Positions 1 to 9,543 of a stretch of 64,000 bases of DNA are shown one piece after another; position 1 is the first letter of the stretch, and each line of letters opens with the position of its first letter. The DNA is from Alkalibacterium olivapovliticus. GTDB taxonomy: Bacteria; Bacillota; Bacilli; Lactobacillales; Carnobacteriaceae_A. Under the pieces are notes generated by a model, which was not told the DNA's origin, ran no database searches, and saw only the letters and a program-made list of their open reading frames with translations. A program made the translations under genes and the position numbers. The DNA is taken from the NCBI RefSeq assembly GCF_003003275.1, contig NZ_PVTO01000002.1, positions 62,001 through 126,000 of the forward strand, in the 5' to 3' direction.

Positions 1-78
1 TTCTGTTCCCCAAATCAGGTAACAATTTTTCAGTTGTTTAGTTAATGTCGCGTTTAATTGAGTAAAAGCTGTTTTCAT
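1..78 (-). CDS. holA: DNA polymerase III delta subunit, N-terminal fragment
   Basis: Only the first 26 codons lie in the window; the gene runs off the left edge. The peptide starts MKTAFTQLNATLTKQL and continues NCYLIWGTE, which matches the usual HolA start leading into the YLIxGxE strand of the clamp-loader nucleotide-binding fold. An AAGGGG ribosome-binding site lies about 7 bases before the ATG. It starts 14 bases after the comEC stop on the same strand, the usual comEC-holA order in Firmicutes. HolA opens the sliding clamp as part of the clamp loader. The call rests on a short fragment plus context. Confidence 0.75.
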   Translation of the reverse strand, partial: MKTAFTQLNATLTKQLKNCYLIWGTE

Positions 79-92
79 ACATAGACCCCTTG

Positions 93-2438
93 TCATTTAA
101 TGATTGTTTTAAAAGACCCTTTTTTATTCAGCCACCGGTTGACCCATGTGTTATCTGTGTAGGTATATAGTATGCTTCCATCTGTGTCTGTCCGGTAATT
201 CACACTATTATGCTCATCCAACCGACTGATCGTCCCATCGTCGGGATGCCCAAATCTGTTTTTTCCCCCTACTGATATCAGTGTGTATTCGGGATCTACT
301 TGTTCGAGAAATGCAGCATGTGTTGATGTGGCACTTCCATGATGAGATACCTTCAACACATCAGCTTGTAAATGAGGATACTCAGACAGGATACTGCTCT
401 CTCTTTTTTCTTCAATATCCCCTGTGAACAACCATATCAGTTTACCATATTTCCCGATCAATACCATAGATTGATTGTTCAGATTGGCATCATCCCTCCA
501 TTGGTCACCGATCAGTTTGAGATTTTTCGGTAAGTTCTTTTGAGTGTTCTTGTCTATTATGACAATAGGAATTGACTGATCAGTCACATTCATCAACTCA
601 CTTTTGAAAGCTTCATTACTGTATGTGAACTGATTTATGATCAGTTTGTCTATAGGGAATTCATCGGCTATATCAGCTAATGCCCCATAATGGTCAAAGT
701 GAGCATGCGTAATAATAACAGCATCCAGCTTATTTATTCCGAACCCTTTCAGAACAGGCAGAACCACATCGCTACCCAATGAAAACTGATTGTCTCTTAA
801 CTGCCAGTCGTCTTTCTCACCCCATTGTATGGTACCACCGGTGTCAATCAGGTAATTTCCTCTGTTATAAGGTTCCTTAATCAGTATAGAATCCCCCTGT
901 CCAACATCCAGCATAACGATTTTACCAAAAGGAGAAAAACGGTTACTGTAAATGAGTATTACAAGCATTGCCGTTATACTGATTAGATAAAGTGAAGACT
1001 TTCTGCTTTCCAGAACAATCAATGCCACTACCATCAGACCAATCCAGGCTATTATCACAGTTGCAGATAAGCGCCCGGAAATGAAAGTCAGTGACAAGGA
1101 CTCGTCAATTATCGCCGTCAGTTTTTCCATTAATATCAGAAGCATCTCTACAATTTGTTCGATAAAGAACACTCCATCTATTAATGACAGGACTGGTGAA
1201 AGAAAAAACAATACAAGAAGTCCTGGCATCAGAAGATATGAGACAAAAGGAATGTACAACCAATTCAGTAGCAGCACACCCACTGAAAATTCGTAATAGT
1301 GAAAGCTTAGTATGGGAATGGATGCTGCAAATAGGATGAAATTCAATAAAATGAATTGCTTTAACTTAGTAGATTGGGTAAAAATAGGTAATTGAGACAA
1401 AAATATAATCAAAAAACTCATGGAGTAGCTTAGTTGAAATCCAATCGAGAATAGAATAGTAGGATTTATAAGAAGAGCTAAAACAAACGCCACACTCCAA
1501 CAATCCAGAGAAGAAAATGACCATTTTTTCAAATCTGACATACACATGACCCACGTTTGAATGACCGCCCTGAAGACGCTGACACCAAATCCTGCAGCAA
1601 ACCCAAAAACCGGCAGAAGTATTAGTAGTATAAGCCGATTTGATTCTCTGGTCACTGTCATTTTTGTCAATAGCTTATCCACGATGACGATGATCAGTGA
1701 GACATGCAGACCTGAGATACTAAGTAAATGAACAATACCCAAATTTTTAAAAGCTGAGGTGACGTCCTCAGACAGTTCTCTTCTGTCACCAAATATAAGG
1801 GCTTTGATGTAACTACTTGTATGTTGTTTAAACGTTCGATCACAGTAGGTCATTATGATTTGCCGTAAAGAATCAATCGGATACTCCCTGCTAAAAAACG
1901 AATAAGGTGCCTGGACCGTGGAAAGTTGTCTGCTCTGAAAAATAGACGTAATCTGTTGTCTCTTTAGATAAAGCTGGTAATCAAACTGGTTGTAATTTGT
2001 TTGTGAACGAGGAGATTCGAGTTCTCCTTCCACGGACAAAAATGAAGGCACAGTTGATAGAAGTTCTTCTTTCTCAATTTCTGAATTTATAGTATATCTG
2101 ACCACGACTTCTCCCTGGTACTGATCAGTTTTAAGATACCCTTGAAATCTCAACTGATCTCCGTCTATCCTCCAGGTAGTCTGTTTAACTTCTAACACTC
2201 CGGTGATAGCCTGAACAGCAATCGCCGGTTCAGCCTGTTTACCATCATATCTGGAAATCAAGGCTAAGGATAATAGTGTAAAAGTAATTAGAATAAGAGG
2301 AGTATTTTTAGAACGACAAATTTTCACAAAATAAAACATGGTGAGGGTAATCAAGATAATATGATTACTCTGAATAGACAAAACAAACAGAAAAAGGAGG
2401 AACGAGGGGAATATCACTCTTCCTTTAAGGATTGACAA
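93..2438 (-). CDS. comEC: ComEC/Rec2 competence DNA-uptake channel
   Basis: This 781-residue polytopic membrane protein is the channel that takes single-stranded DNA across the membrane during transformation. Hydrophobic segments near the N-terminus precede a soluble OB-like region. The central Competence domain (about residues 205-480) contains LLSISGLHVSL near residue 243. The C-terminus is a metallo-beta-lactamase-like domain with MLDVGQGDS near residue 510, HAHFDH near 577 and VSHHGS further on. The full set of parts and typical length suggest an intact gene. It lies 8 bases after comEB and just before holA. Whether the strain is naturally competent cannot be told from this window. Confidence 0.95.
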   Translation of the reverse strand: MSILKGRVIFPSFLLFLFVLSIQSNHIILITLTMFYFVKICRSKNTPLILITFTLLSLALISRYDGKQAEPAIAVQAITGVLEVKQTTWRIDGDQLRFQGYLKTDQYQGEVVVRYTINSEIEKEELLSTVPSFLSVEGELESPRSQTNYNQFDYQLYLKRQQITSIFQSRQLSTVQAPYSFFSREYPIDSLRQIIMTYCDRTFKQHTSSYIKALIFGDRRELSEDVTSAFKNLGIVHLLSISGLHVSLIIVIVDKLLTKMTVTRESNRLILLILLPVFGFAAGFGVSVFRAVIQTWVMCMSDLKKWSFSSLDCWSVAFVLALLINPTILFSIGFQLSYSMSFLIIFLSQLPIFTQSTKLKQFILLNFILFAASIPILSFHYYEFSVGVLLLNWLYIPFVSYLLMPGLLVLFFLSPVLSLIDGVFFIEQIVEMLLILMEKLTAIIDESLSLTFISGRLSATVIIAWIGLMVVALIVLESRKSSLYLISITAMLVILIYSNRFSPFGKIVMLDVGQGDSILIKEPYNRGNYLIDTGGTIQWGEKDDWQLRDNQFSLGSDVVLPVLKGFGINKLDAVIITHAHFDHYGALADIADEFPIDKLIINQFTYSNEAFKSELMNVTDQSIPIVIIDKNTQKNLPKNLKLIGDQWRDDANLNNQSMVLIGKYGKLIWLFTGDIEEKRESSILSEYPHLQADVLKVSHHGSATSTHAAFLEQVDPEYTLISVGGKNRFGHPDDGTISRLDEHNSVNYRTDTDGSILYTYTDNTWVNRWLNKKGSFKTIIK

Positions 2439-2446
2439 AATTAACT

Positions 2447-2923
2447 TTATTCTGGTTCAGTGTACACATTTTCAATACTCTTAAAAAATTCAGTCGGAAC
2501 CGTTATCTTTTCTGACAGAACACCTGCACGATTAAGTAATTCAACTGCATATTCGTGGTTATGATAGTCATTTAAATAGTATATTTTGTTTATACCACTC
2601 TGAATCAACTGTTTTGTGCACTGCAGACAAGGGAAATGGGTGACGTATAGATCGGCACCATCTGTCTTCACTCCGAACTTGGCACACTGTAATAGAGCAT
2701 TTGCTTCTGCATGAACGGTTCTCACACAATGGCCATCAACAACGTAACAGCCTTCATCTATACAGTGGACATCACCACTTACTGAGCCATTATAGCCCCC
2801 TGCTATGACCCGTTTATCCCTAACAATCGTTGCGCCGACCGCCAGACGTGAACAGGTGCTTCTCATCGAAATCAGCATGCTTTGAGACATGAAATACTGA
2901 TTCCATGGAATTCTTTCTATCAT
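2447..2923 (-). CDS. comEB: ComEB, dCMP deaminase family protein
   Basis: This is a 158-residue zinc-dependent deoxycytidylate deaminase that converts dCMP to dUMP, placed in the com operon as in Bacillus. The zinc motifs are visible: HAEANAL (histidine plus catalytic glutamate) and PCLQC (two cysteines). I chose the ATG giving MIERIPWNQYF because GGAGTGA lies just upstream; an upstream TTG would add six residues. The link between the enzyme and DNA uptake is positional only. In B. subtilis ComEB is dispensable for the uptake step itself. Confidence 0.93.
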   Translation of the reverse strand: MIERIPWNQYFMSQSMLISMRSTCSRLAVGATIVRDKRVIAGGYNGSVSGDVHCIDEGCYVVDGHCVRTVHAEANALLQCAKFGVKTDGADLYVTHFPCLQCTKQLIQSGINKIYYLNDYHNHEYAVELLNRAGVLSEKITVPTEFFKSIENVYTEPE

Positions 2924-2972
2924 TATATTCACTCCAATCAATGTCCTAGTATAATAATCATGTTATTCAATT

Positions 2973-3001
2973 AGTATACAAGAGCGAAACTTACGACGCA
3001 A
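2973..3001 (-). promoter_or_regulatory. Putative promoter for comEB-comEC
   Basis: Read on the minus strand there is TTGCGT, a 17-base spacer and TATACT, in the 87-base gap between comEA and comEB. This could let comEB and comEC be transcribed separately from comEA. I saw no ComX-type cin box here. Confidence 0.45.
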
Positions 3002-3010
3002 TATAGTGCA

Positions 3011-3646
3011 TCAGTTAACTGTGATCTGATCCTGAATTTTTTCAAAAGTTTTTTCCCCAATACCTGAAACATTTGTAATGTCCTCTATTGAACTGAATGG
3101 TCCATTTGACTCACGGTATGCTATAATCTCCTGAGCCTTCTGAGGACCTATCCCATTTAAACTCAGCAGACTGTTCAGATCAGCCTGATTGATATTAATA
3201 CTTGCCTCGCTAGATGGTTCAGGTGCCCCTTCAAGCTCAACATATACTTCTTCCCCTTCGTGCGGGATATAAATCATCATTTCATCCTCCAGCTGCCTGG
3301 CAAAATTGATTGTATTAGAATCAGAATCCTCTTTCAAACCGCCAGCCTTCTGAATGACATCAATCACTCGCTGATGACTCTGCATTTCGTACACTCCAGG
3401 CATCTGTATCGCTCCTTTAATATCTACATACAAAGACTGATTTTTAATGTCAGAACCCTCATCCATTTCTTCATATACTGTGGACTCATCGTCACCTTGA
3501 CTGACCATCGATTCCAAAGTAATATTTTCTGAATCATCCAATTGATCAGCAGCCTGATCCCAGACTGTCTGGTAAATAAATAAACCAGCTATAATAATTC
3601 CCAACCCGATTAATATAGTCGTTTTATGTCTTTCAATAACGTTCAC
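3011..3646 (-). CDS. comEA: ComEA, DNA receptor for transformation
   Basis: This 211-residue membrane-anchored protein binds double-stranded DNA outside the cell and hands it to ComEC. It has one N-terminal membrane segment (about residues 10-27) and an acidic linker. An SLBB domain follows (about 71-135, VDIKGAIQMPGVY onward). A C-terminal pair of helix-hairpin-helix motifs (about 150-210) includes LNGIGPQKAQEII and VSGIGEKTFEKI. Translation starts at GTG, 5 bases after GAGGAGG. It heads the comEA-comEB-comEC-holA series. Confidence 0.94.
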   Translation of the reverse strand: MNVIERHKTTILIGLGIIIAGLFIYQTVWDQAADQLDDSENITLESMVSQGDDESTVYEEMDEGSDIKNQSLYVDIKGAIQMPGVYEMQSHQRVIDVIQKAGGLKEDSDSNTINFARQLEDEMMIYIPHEGEEVYVELEGAPEPSSEASININQADLNSLLSLNGIGPQKAQEIIAYRESNGPFSSIEDITNVSGIGEKTFEKIQDQITVN

Positions 3647-3710
3647 GTTAGCCTCCTCTCTTTCTTATATATACATATTGACTAAATAAACAAAAACTCA
3701 CGACAAAAAC

Positions 3711-3745
3711 AAAAAAACTTATTTCCAGTATGGAAAATAAGTTTT
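3711..3745 (-). terminator. Rho-independent terminator after ylbL
   Basis: The minus strand has AAAACTTATTT, a short TCCA/TGGA extension, then AATAAGTTTT followed by a run of T. It overlaps the last bases of ylbL and separates the rsmD-coaD-ylbL unit from comEA. Confidence 0.75.
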
Positions 3746-4781
3746 ACTGATCGGCGATATTATTCAAATAGTCAACAGCTTCACTGATGTGCCGTACAGG
3801 GACAATGTCCATTTCTGTACCGATATCTTCAGCTGTCTCAAGTGCAGCTTGATAATTCGATCTGTAGTCAGGTATGAGATCAAGAATGTCTTCGTCAACG
3901 AGATCATCAGGAACAAAGAATATATCAGCCCCTTCTCTATCAGCGGCAACTACTTTTTTCTCTACGCCTCCGATACGACCGACCTCTCCTGTTTCATTTA
4001 TAGTGCCCGTTCCAGCAATCTGATAGTTATTCAACCTAAGGTCATTTAATTGAGAATAAACTTCCAGTGCAAACATTAATCCAGCTGAAGGTCCCCCAAT
4101 ATTACCGGAGTTGATTGAGACTAAAGGATCAGTTTCGACCTGTGTTCGAGTAACTAAACTGATCCCAATTCCAGGAAGGCCTGTGCTTTCCAGCATAATG
4201 AGTTCGCCTTCGATTTCAGAACGTTCATCATTTCGTTCAATAACCAGTGATATTGTGTCTCCTACTTCTCTTTCACTGACCAGTTCTACAAACTCATCAG
4301 TGTTCTGGAAAGGATGATCATTTATAGCAACTATACTGTCCCCCAGAACCAGCTCTGAATTAAATAATGATTCTTCAGCAATACTCATGACATAAACACC
4401 TAAATAATCTATATCATAAGAAAGTTCTGACGCATTAAACGCTGCCGCTTTGGCCATATCAATAGAGTTATCCATAAAATAACGCTGTAAGACACGGTAT
4501 TCATCATAATTTTCAAATTGACCCAGCAACTGTTCTTCACCGACAATCGAGTGATAAGGAAGAAACTGGTAAAAGTAGGTAAAGGGCGTGGCTTTGAACA
4601 TTTCAATGGTTGTCAGCATCAATCGTCCTTCAATGTTTTGAGATGCTCCATCAACTTCAATCAGAGGATTAATATCTACAGCATTGCCGGGTCGTTCTAT
4701 ATAATAAGGAATTGGTATAAAAAAGAAAAGATAAAGAAGCAGAGTATAACTAATCCACTTTACTATTTTCTTATTTTTCAA
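3744..4781 (-). CDS. ylbL: SepM/YlbL-family membrane-anchored Lon-like serine protease with PDZ domain
   Basis: This 345-residue protease has one N-terminal membrane anchor (about residues 8-25). A PDZ domain covers about 120-190 and includes LVLGDSIVAINDHPF. A Lon-type domain follows: the catalytic serine is in GGPSAGLMFALE (about residue 231), and the catalytic lysine of the Ser-Lys dyad is probably in VGRIGGVEKKV. In streptococci the relative SepM trims the competence pheromone; in B. subtilis the homologue YlbL also sits beside coaD. Its stop abuts the region just upstream of comEA. A role in pheromone processing here is inference, since no pheromone gene is in view. Confidence 0.9.
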   Translation of the reverse strand: MKNKKIVKWISYTLLLYLFFFIPIPYYIERPGNAVDINPLIEVDGASQNIEGRLMLTTIEMFKATPFTYFYQFLPYHSIVGEEQLLGQFENYDEYRVLQRYFMDNSIDMAKAAAFNASELSYDIDYLGVYVMSIAEESLFNSELVLGDSIVAINDHPFQNTDEFVELVSEREVGDTISLVIERNDERSEIEGELIMLESTGLPGIGISLVTRTQVETDPLVSINSGNIGGPSAGLMFALEVYSQLNDLRLNNYQIAGTGTINETGEVGRIGGVEKKVVAADREGADIFFVPDDLVDEDILDLIPDYRSNYQAALETAEDIGTEMDIVPVRHISEAVDYLNNIADQ

Positions 4782-5279
4782 TTATTCGGACCGCCTCTTT
4801 TTGACTGCTTCTTTTAATGCAATTGAGACATTTTCAGGTACTAATTTTTCAATTTTCCCATTGTAAAATGCAATTTCTTTCACCATAGTCGAACTGATCG
4901 ACCGATAGCTTTCGTCTGAAATCAGAAAAATGGTTTCTATACTTGAGTTCTGAGTTTTATTAAGCGTTGCAATATCAACTTCGTACTCCATGTCCTTAAT
5001 CGTTCGAATCCCTCTGATAAGGACAGTCGCTTTTATTGATTCAGCTAGACTGACGGTCAACCCGTCATGGGCCATGACAGAGACATTTGAAATACCTTCA
5101 CTCTTCAACGCTTCTTCAATCATATCCACTCGTTTATCAGCTGAAAACCAGTAACTTTTTGCAGTGCTGGCACTGACGACCACGATGACTTCATCGAACA
5201 GTCGTGAAGCCCGCTGTAAAATATTGAGATGTCCCTTAGTGACAGGATCATAACTGCCAACATACAATGCTTTTCTCAC
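4782..5279 (-). CDS. coaD: Phosphopantetheine adenylyltransferase
   Basis: This 165-residue enzyme catalyses the fourth step of coenzyme A synthesis, joining AMP to 4'-phosphopantetheine to give dephospho-CoA. The N-terminal nucleotidyltransferase motif is GSYDPVTKGHLN, carrying the T/SxGH-type signature. IRGIRTIKDMEYE and ISSTMVKEIA, conserved in CoaD, follow. Length is typical. It is packed between rsmD and ylbL with no spacer, so the three are probably co-transcribed. Confidence 0.96.
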   Translation of the reverse strand: MRKALYVGSYDPVTKGHLNILQRASRLFDEVIVVVSASTAKSYWFSADKRVDMIEEALKSEGISNVSVMAHDGLTVSLAESIKATVLIRGIRTIKDMEYEVDIATLNKTQNSSIETIFLISDESYRSISSTMVKEIAFYNGKIEKLVPENVSIALKEAVKKRRSE

Positions 5280-5837
5280 TTATTTATTCACCCATTCAAA
5301 AAATGTGATTTTAGATGCGCCGTAAACTTTTTCCTTATACAGTTCGAGTGACTCATCACCGAAATCTATACTCACTCTTTTGTCAGTTTCGCAAACGATT
5401 AGGGCCGATTCATTCAAAAGATCAAAATCAATCAGCTTCTGCAGGATACTGTTCAGTTCTTCGTGAGCATAAGGCGGATCCAATAGAACCAGATCAAGCT
5501 TTTTATCAGTTCGTTTCAATTCTGCTAAAGCCTGATGATCGGTTTTTCGCCAAACGACAAATTTGGATTCTTCTTTAGTCATCCTGATATTCTCATCAAT
5601 GACAGAAATTGCCTCACCGTTTTTATCTACAAGATAGGCCGTACTCATTCCTCTAGAGACCGCTTCAATCCCCAGCGAACCGCTGCCTGAATAAAGATCC
5701 AGTACAGTTCCACCATCAAAATACGGGCCAATGATATGAAATACCGCTTCTTTCACTTTATCAGTGGTTGGCCGGGTAGTAGTTCCTTTCAGCGATTTTA
5801 AAGTTCGTCCACCATATTCACCTGATATTACTCTCAT
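5280..5837 (-). CDS. rsmD: 16S rRNA (guanine966-N2)-methyltransferase
   Basis: This 185-residue SAM-dependent enzyme methylates G966 of 16S rRNA in the assembled small subunit. The SAM-binding motif I is LDLYSGSGSLGIEAVSRG (about residues 46-63). The catalytic motif IV is DLVLLDPPYA (about 115-124). The N-terminal MRVISGEYGGRTL is typical of the family. The rsmD-coaD pair is widely conserved. Confidence 0.95.
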   Translation of the reverse strand: MRVISGEYGGRTLKSLKGTTTRPTTDKVKEAVFHIIGPYFDGGTVLDLYSGSGSLGIEAVSRGMSTAYLVDKNGEAISVIDENIRMTKEESKFVVWRKTDHQALAELKRTDKKLDLVLLDPPYAHEELNSILQKLIDFDLLNESALIVCETDKRVSIDFGDESLELYKEKVYGASKITFFEWVNK

Positions 5838-5859
5838 TTACGTCATCCTTTTTGTCAAA

Positions 5860-6165
5860 TTAAATAGCCTGACCTGTTGTTTCGTTATCCGCTTTTTCCT
5901 TAGCTAAAGCGACGACCTGGTCCAAAATCCCATCGAATGTTTTTGGTATTTCGCACTGATGAGAATCTTCAACTTTTCTAACAAAGTGCTGTTTACTAAT
6001 TGTTTTGGATAACGTTTCTCTTTCATCCCGATTGACATACATGATGACATAATTCATATTTTTAGAGACATAGTGAATTAGACCATACCGTTTCAGTTTA
6101 TTTACATATTTTGTTGTATAGAGCCATACGACTAGACCGGCTCGTTCACTTAATTCCTGTTCCAT
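5860..6165 (-). CDS. ylbG: YlbG family protein (DUF2129)
   Basis: This is a 101-residue protein of unknown function, conserved in Firmicutes beside rsmD. It is recognised from LVVWLYTTKYVNKLKRYGLIHYVS-type sequence at the N-terminus and the overall size. It has no membrane segment or catalytic signature. I chose the ATG giving MEQELSER because AGGTG lies just upstream; a GTG three codons earlier is less well placed. It lies 22 bases before rsmD and probably shares its transcript. Confidence 0.82.
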   Translation of the reverse strand: MEQELSERAGLVVWLYTTKYVNKLKRYGLIHYVSKNMNYVIMYVNRDERETLSKTISKQHFVRKVEDSHQCEIPKTFDGILDQVVALAKEKADNETTGQAI

Positions 6166-6199
6166 GCTTTTCACCTACAATAGTTTTTTTCATTATAAC

Positions 6200-6230
6200 A
6201 AAAAAACCCTCTCATGAAGAGGGTTTTTTG
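6200..6230 (-). terminator. Rho-independent terminator after ylaN
   Basis: A perfect ACCCTCT / AGAGGGT stem with a CATGA-type loop is flanked by A and T runs on both sides. It lies 8 bases after the ylaN stop and is symmetrical enough to work in either direction. Confidence 0.85.
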
Positions 6231-6237
6231 AAATAGT

Positions 6238-6513
6238 TTAATCGTTTTTAGTTGAATTAAAAGCTTCCGAATAGACATCATTTAAATGTTTTTCTAAGGT
6301 ACTCAACATCAAATGACCTTCTTCTTCTTCGATCATACCCATAGCAGTAGCGAATTCCACTTTTTTAGAAAAGCCGAACATCTGAGTATCAATCACTTCT
6401 TCAAATGCAGGACACGACACACACAAATGTTGCTGATTCTCAATTAACGATGCAATCTGTTTAGCATCCTCGTTTAAAACGTCTTTTGCTAATGCAATCT
6501 GCAGCTGATCCAT
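6238..6513 (-). CDS. ylaN: YlaN family protein (DUF1507)
   Basis: This small acidic protein of 91 residues has the family core FEEVIDTQMFGFSKKVEFA at about residues 37-55. In B. subtilis and Staphylococcus aureus YlaN has been linked to iron homeostasis through the Fur repressor. That role is carried over from the family and cannot be checked here. The family core follows a CVSCPAFEE stretch with two cysteines. The second ATG is the likelier start: AAGGAAGG is eight bases away, whereas the first ATG is only two bases away. Confidence 0.85.
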   Translation of the reverse strand: MDQLQIALAKDVLNEDAKQIASLIENQQHLCVSCPAFEEVIDTQMFGFSKKVEFATAMGMIEEEEGHLMLSTLEKHLNDVYSEAFNSTKND

Positions 6514-6622
6514 AGGCATTTCCTTCCTTTTTCATCCTTCAATAGTCTATACTTTAGTAAGTATAGCATATAGAAAGTGAATATGAAATAAAATATCGCT
6601 CTTTTAAAACAACCTAGTCAAA

Positions 6623-8455
6623 TTAACCATTTGATTTTTTAGTTGCTTTTTCTCTAACGTTTTTGTTTAATATTTTCTTTCTCAATCTAATAGATTCAGG
6701 CGTAACTTCACAGTACTCATCATCCGCCAGGAATTCAAGCGATTCTTCAAGTGTCATTTTACGCGGACGTTTGATGACGTTGGTCTGGTCTTTGTTTGCA
6801 GAACGGACATTTGTTTTCTGTTTCTCTTTTGTTAAGTTAACAGCCAAATCGTTATCACGGTTATGTTGTCCAACGATCATTCCTTCATAAACCTCAGTTG
6901 CAGGTTCTACAAAGATAACACCTCGTTCTTCAATATTCATGATACCGTACGTTGTAGCAACACCGTTTTCCATAGATACAAGTGCACCATTTCTTCGTTC
7001 CCCAAATTTCCCACCAATCATTGGAAGGTACTGATCGAATGTGTGGTTCATAATGCCGTATCCACGAGTCATTGACAAGAACTCATTAGTAAACCCGATC
7101 AACCCACGTGCAGGCGCCAGGAAGATCAATCGAACTTGTCCATTACCCGTATGGATCATGTCCTGCATTTCTGCTTTACGTGTTCCCAGGTTTTCAATAA
7201 CTGCACCCATATACTCTTCAGGTGTATCGATTTGAACTTTTTCAAATGGCTCATACTTCTTGCCATCAATTTCTTTAATGATTACAACGGGTCTGGATAC
7301 TTGTAACTCATATCCTTCTCTTCTCATATTCTCAATAAGGATGGAAAGGTGTAATTCGCCACGTCCTGAAACAACCCATTCATCAGGTGATTCAGTTTCA
7401 TCGATTTTTAATGATACATCCGTTTGAAGCTGCAGCATTAAACGTTCCTTGATTTTACGGGAAGTGATCCATTTTCCTTCTCTACCAACAAAAGGAGAGT
7501 TATTGACTAAAAATGTCATCTGTAAAGTCGGCTCGTCGATGTGCAGGATCGGTAGTGGATCTACATGGTCAACTGGTGTAACAGTTTCTCCAACGAAAAT
7601 ATCTTCAAAACCGGAAACGGCAATCAAGTCCCCAGCTTTGGCTGAGTCGATTTCAACACGGCTTAATCCGAAGAACCCGAATAATTTAGTGACACGGAAG
7701 TTTTTAGTCGATCCATCAAGTTTACTTAAAGTAACGTTGTCTCCAACTTTGATTGTTCCACGGAACACACGTCCGATACCAATACGTCCAACGTAATCGC
7801 TGTAGTCAAGAAGCGACACTTGGAATTGTAACGGTTCGTCACTGTTGTCTACAGGAGCAGGAACTTCTTTTAAGATGCTTTCAAATATAGGTTCCATTGT
7901 ATCTTTCTGATCTGCTGGATCTGCAGAATAACTGCTTGTTCCATTGATCGCTGAAGCGTAAAGAACTGGAAACTCTAATTGATCTTCATCTGCTTCAAGT
8001 TCAATCAGTAAATCAAGTACCTCATCCACTACTTCAGATGGACGTGCAGTATCTTTATCAATTTTGTTTACAACTACTAATGGGCGCAATTTCATTTCTA
8101 AAGCTTTTTTCAATACAAAACGGGTTTGAGGCATTGTTCCTTCATAAGCATCTACAACTAAAATGACACCGTCAACCATTTTCATGATACGTTCAACTTC
8201 GCCACCGAAGTCAGCATGTCCAGGTGTGTCCAAAATGTTGATACGGTGCTCTTTATAGTTAACAGCAGTATTTTTTGCCAGGATCGTAATGCCACGTTCT
8301 TTTTCTAAATCATTTGAATCCATTGCTCTCTCACTTAACTCACCGTGAGCAGATAATGTATCTGACTGTTTTAACAGTTCATCAACTAGAGTCGTTTTCC
8401 CATGGTCGACGTGGGCAATTATTGCAATATTTCTTACATCTTCTCTTTTAATCAT
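6623..8455 (-). CDS. typA: Translational GTPase TypA/BipA
   Basis: This 610-residue GTPase of the EF-G/LepA superfamily helps ribosome assembly and stress adaptation. GTP-binding motifs are AHVDHGKTT (G1, about residues 14-22), DTPGHADF (G3) and NKID (G4). The usual domain II, EF-G-like domains III and V and the BipA-specific C-terminal domain follow; the tail is rich in lysine and arginine. A GGAGG site precedes the ATG by a few bases. It is monocistronic in appearance, with gaps of about 100 and 190 bases on either side. Confidence 0.97.
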   Translation of the reverse strand: MIKREDVRNIAIIAHVDHGKTTLVDELLKQSDTLSAHGELSERAMDSNDLEKERGITILAKNTAVNYKEHRINILDTPGHADFGGEVERIMKMVDGVILVVDAYEGTMPQTRFVLKKALEMKLRPLVVVNKIDKDTARPSEVVDEVLDLLIELEADEDQLEFPVLYASAINGTSSYSADPADQKDTMEPIFESILKEVPAPVDNSDEPLQFQVSLLDYSDYVGRIGIGRVFRGTIKVGDNVTLSKLDGSTKNFRVTKLFGFFGLSRVEIDSAKAGDLIAVSGFEDIFVGETVTPVDHVDPLPILHIDEPTLQMTFLVNNSPFVGREGKWITSRKIKERLMLQLQTDVSLKIDETESPDEWVVSGRGELHLSILIENMRREGYELQVSRPVVIIKEIDGKKYEPFEKVQIDTPEEYMGAVIENLGTRKAEMQDMIHTGNGQVRLIFLAPARGLIGFTNEFLSMTRGYGIMNHTFDQYLPMIGGKFGERRNGALVSMENGVATTYGIMNIEERGVIFVEPATEVYEGMIVGQHNRDNDLAVNLTKEKQKTNVRSANKDQTNVIKRPRKMTLEESLEFLADDEYCEVTPESIRLRKKILNKNVREKATKKSNG

Positions 8456-8649
8456 ATATTTCCTCCAAATTTCTTAATTCCTTTGTCTAATAGCAGGCAT
8501 CAATTGAGTTTTCATAATATTTTCATATTCTTTCACAAAAAAAACACTTAATCTTGAAATGTATAACTCAAGAATAAATGTTCCTCAGATATCCTGTCTT
8601 GTTGCACACAACATTATAGCAATAAAAGTAAGTGAATTACAACTTTTTT

Positions 8650-9426
8650 TTATTTCTCTAACATATCTATGATGTCTTTGTGAGCATTTTTTGTCGCAAA
8701 GACGATATTATTATTTTGCAGCAGGTCTATTGGCTGATTATCAAACTGCGTTCCCGTCATGCCTAATTCTTCCATGAATAATAACCCCGGGGCAATATCC
8801 CATGGTTTTAGGTTAGATGCAATATAGGCGGACACGTTGCCTTTAGCTACTTCGATCGTTTCCAATCCAGCTGATCCAAGCATCCGAACCCCAAGACTTT
8901 CTGCTCCAATTTTTCTGACAGCGGGGTATTGATCTTTACACATTAAAGCAGAACTAGACGCTACTAAACCTTTAGATAGATTCAGATCAAGAGGTATTTC
9001 CAATTGTTGCCCGTTACAACGAACGCCGTCTCCTTTAGTTGAAGAATACAATTTATCGTGTGTAATATCATAGATATAGCCTAACTGACCTACACCCTCT
9101 GTATAAACAGCAATCATAACTGCAAAGTTCTCCTGCTGCATGACAAAGTTCAAAGTCCCATCAATAGGATCAATAAACCAGACCGTCCCGGTCAGATCTT
9201 TGACATCATCTCCGTACCCTTCCTCGCCAACTATTTTATCTTCCGGAAAGGTCTCTCTGATTTTTTTTACTAACTGTTCTTCGATTGATTTATCCATACG
9301 TGTCACTAAATCATTATCTGCTGTTTTTTCCTCAATATTCAAATCAGTATTTTTTTGTTCAATAATATACTCTTTAATTTCAACCAGCCATTTTTGGATC
9401 AGACTGTCTCTGTCTTTTAAATTCAT
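8650..9426 (-). CDS. Inositol monophosphatase family phosphatase
   Basis: This 258-residue metal-dependent sugar-phosphate or nucleotide phosphatase belongs to the IMPase/SuhB superfamily. The three metal-site motifs are GEEGYGD, the signature WFIDPIDGTLNFV (DPxDGT, about residues 85-97) and WDIAPGLLFMEE. The exact substrate (inositol phosphate, fructose-1,6-bisphosphate or PAP) cannot be told from sequence alone. I start at the ATG giving MNLKDRDSL because GAGGA is nine bases upstream; the earlier in-frame ATG touches that site. Confidence 0.88.
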   Translation of the reverse strand: MNLKDRDSLIQKWLVEIKEYIIEQKNTDLNIEEKTADNDLVTRMDKSIEEQLVKKIRETFPEDKIVGEEGYGDDVKDLTGTVWFIDPIDGTLNFVMQQENFAVMIAVYTEGVGQLGYIYDITHDKLYSSTKGDGVRCNGQQLEIPLDLNLSKGLVASSSALMCKDQYPAVRKIGAESLGVRMLGSAGLETIEVAKGNVSAYIASNLKPWDIAPGLLFMEELGMTGTQFDNQPIDLLQNNNIVFATKNAHKDIIDMLEK

Positions 9427-9501
9427 TACATTCATTCCTCTTTTCTTTATCCTATTAGTGTAATAAAGTCCTGGTAAAATTGCAATATATAACTATGTAT
9501 A

Positions 9502-9539
9502 GAAAGAAAGACCTCTAGTAAACTAAAGGCCTTTCTTTT
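9502..9539 (-). terminator. Terminator of the pdh operon
   Basis: On the minus strand AAAGAAAGGCCT pairs with AGGTCTTTCTTT around a loop that extends the stem. It begins 4 bases after the pdhD stop. The T-run is interrupted. Confidence 0.7.
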
Positions 9540-9543
9540 GATA

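Noticed and set aside
2942-3750. Competence (cin) boxes before comEA or comEB
   Set aside because: I found no TACGAATA-like element in either upstream region, so control by a ComX-type factor cannot be claimed.
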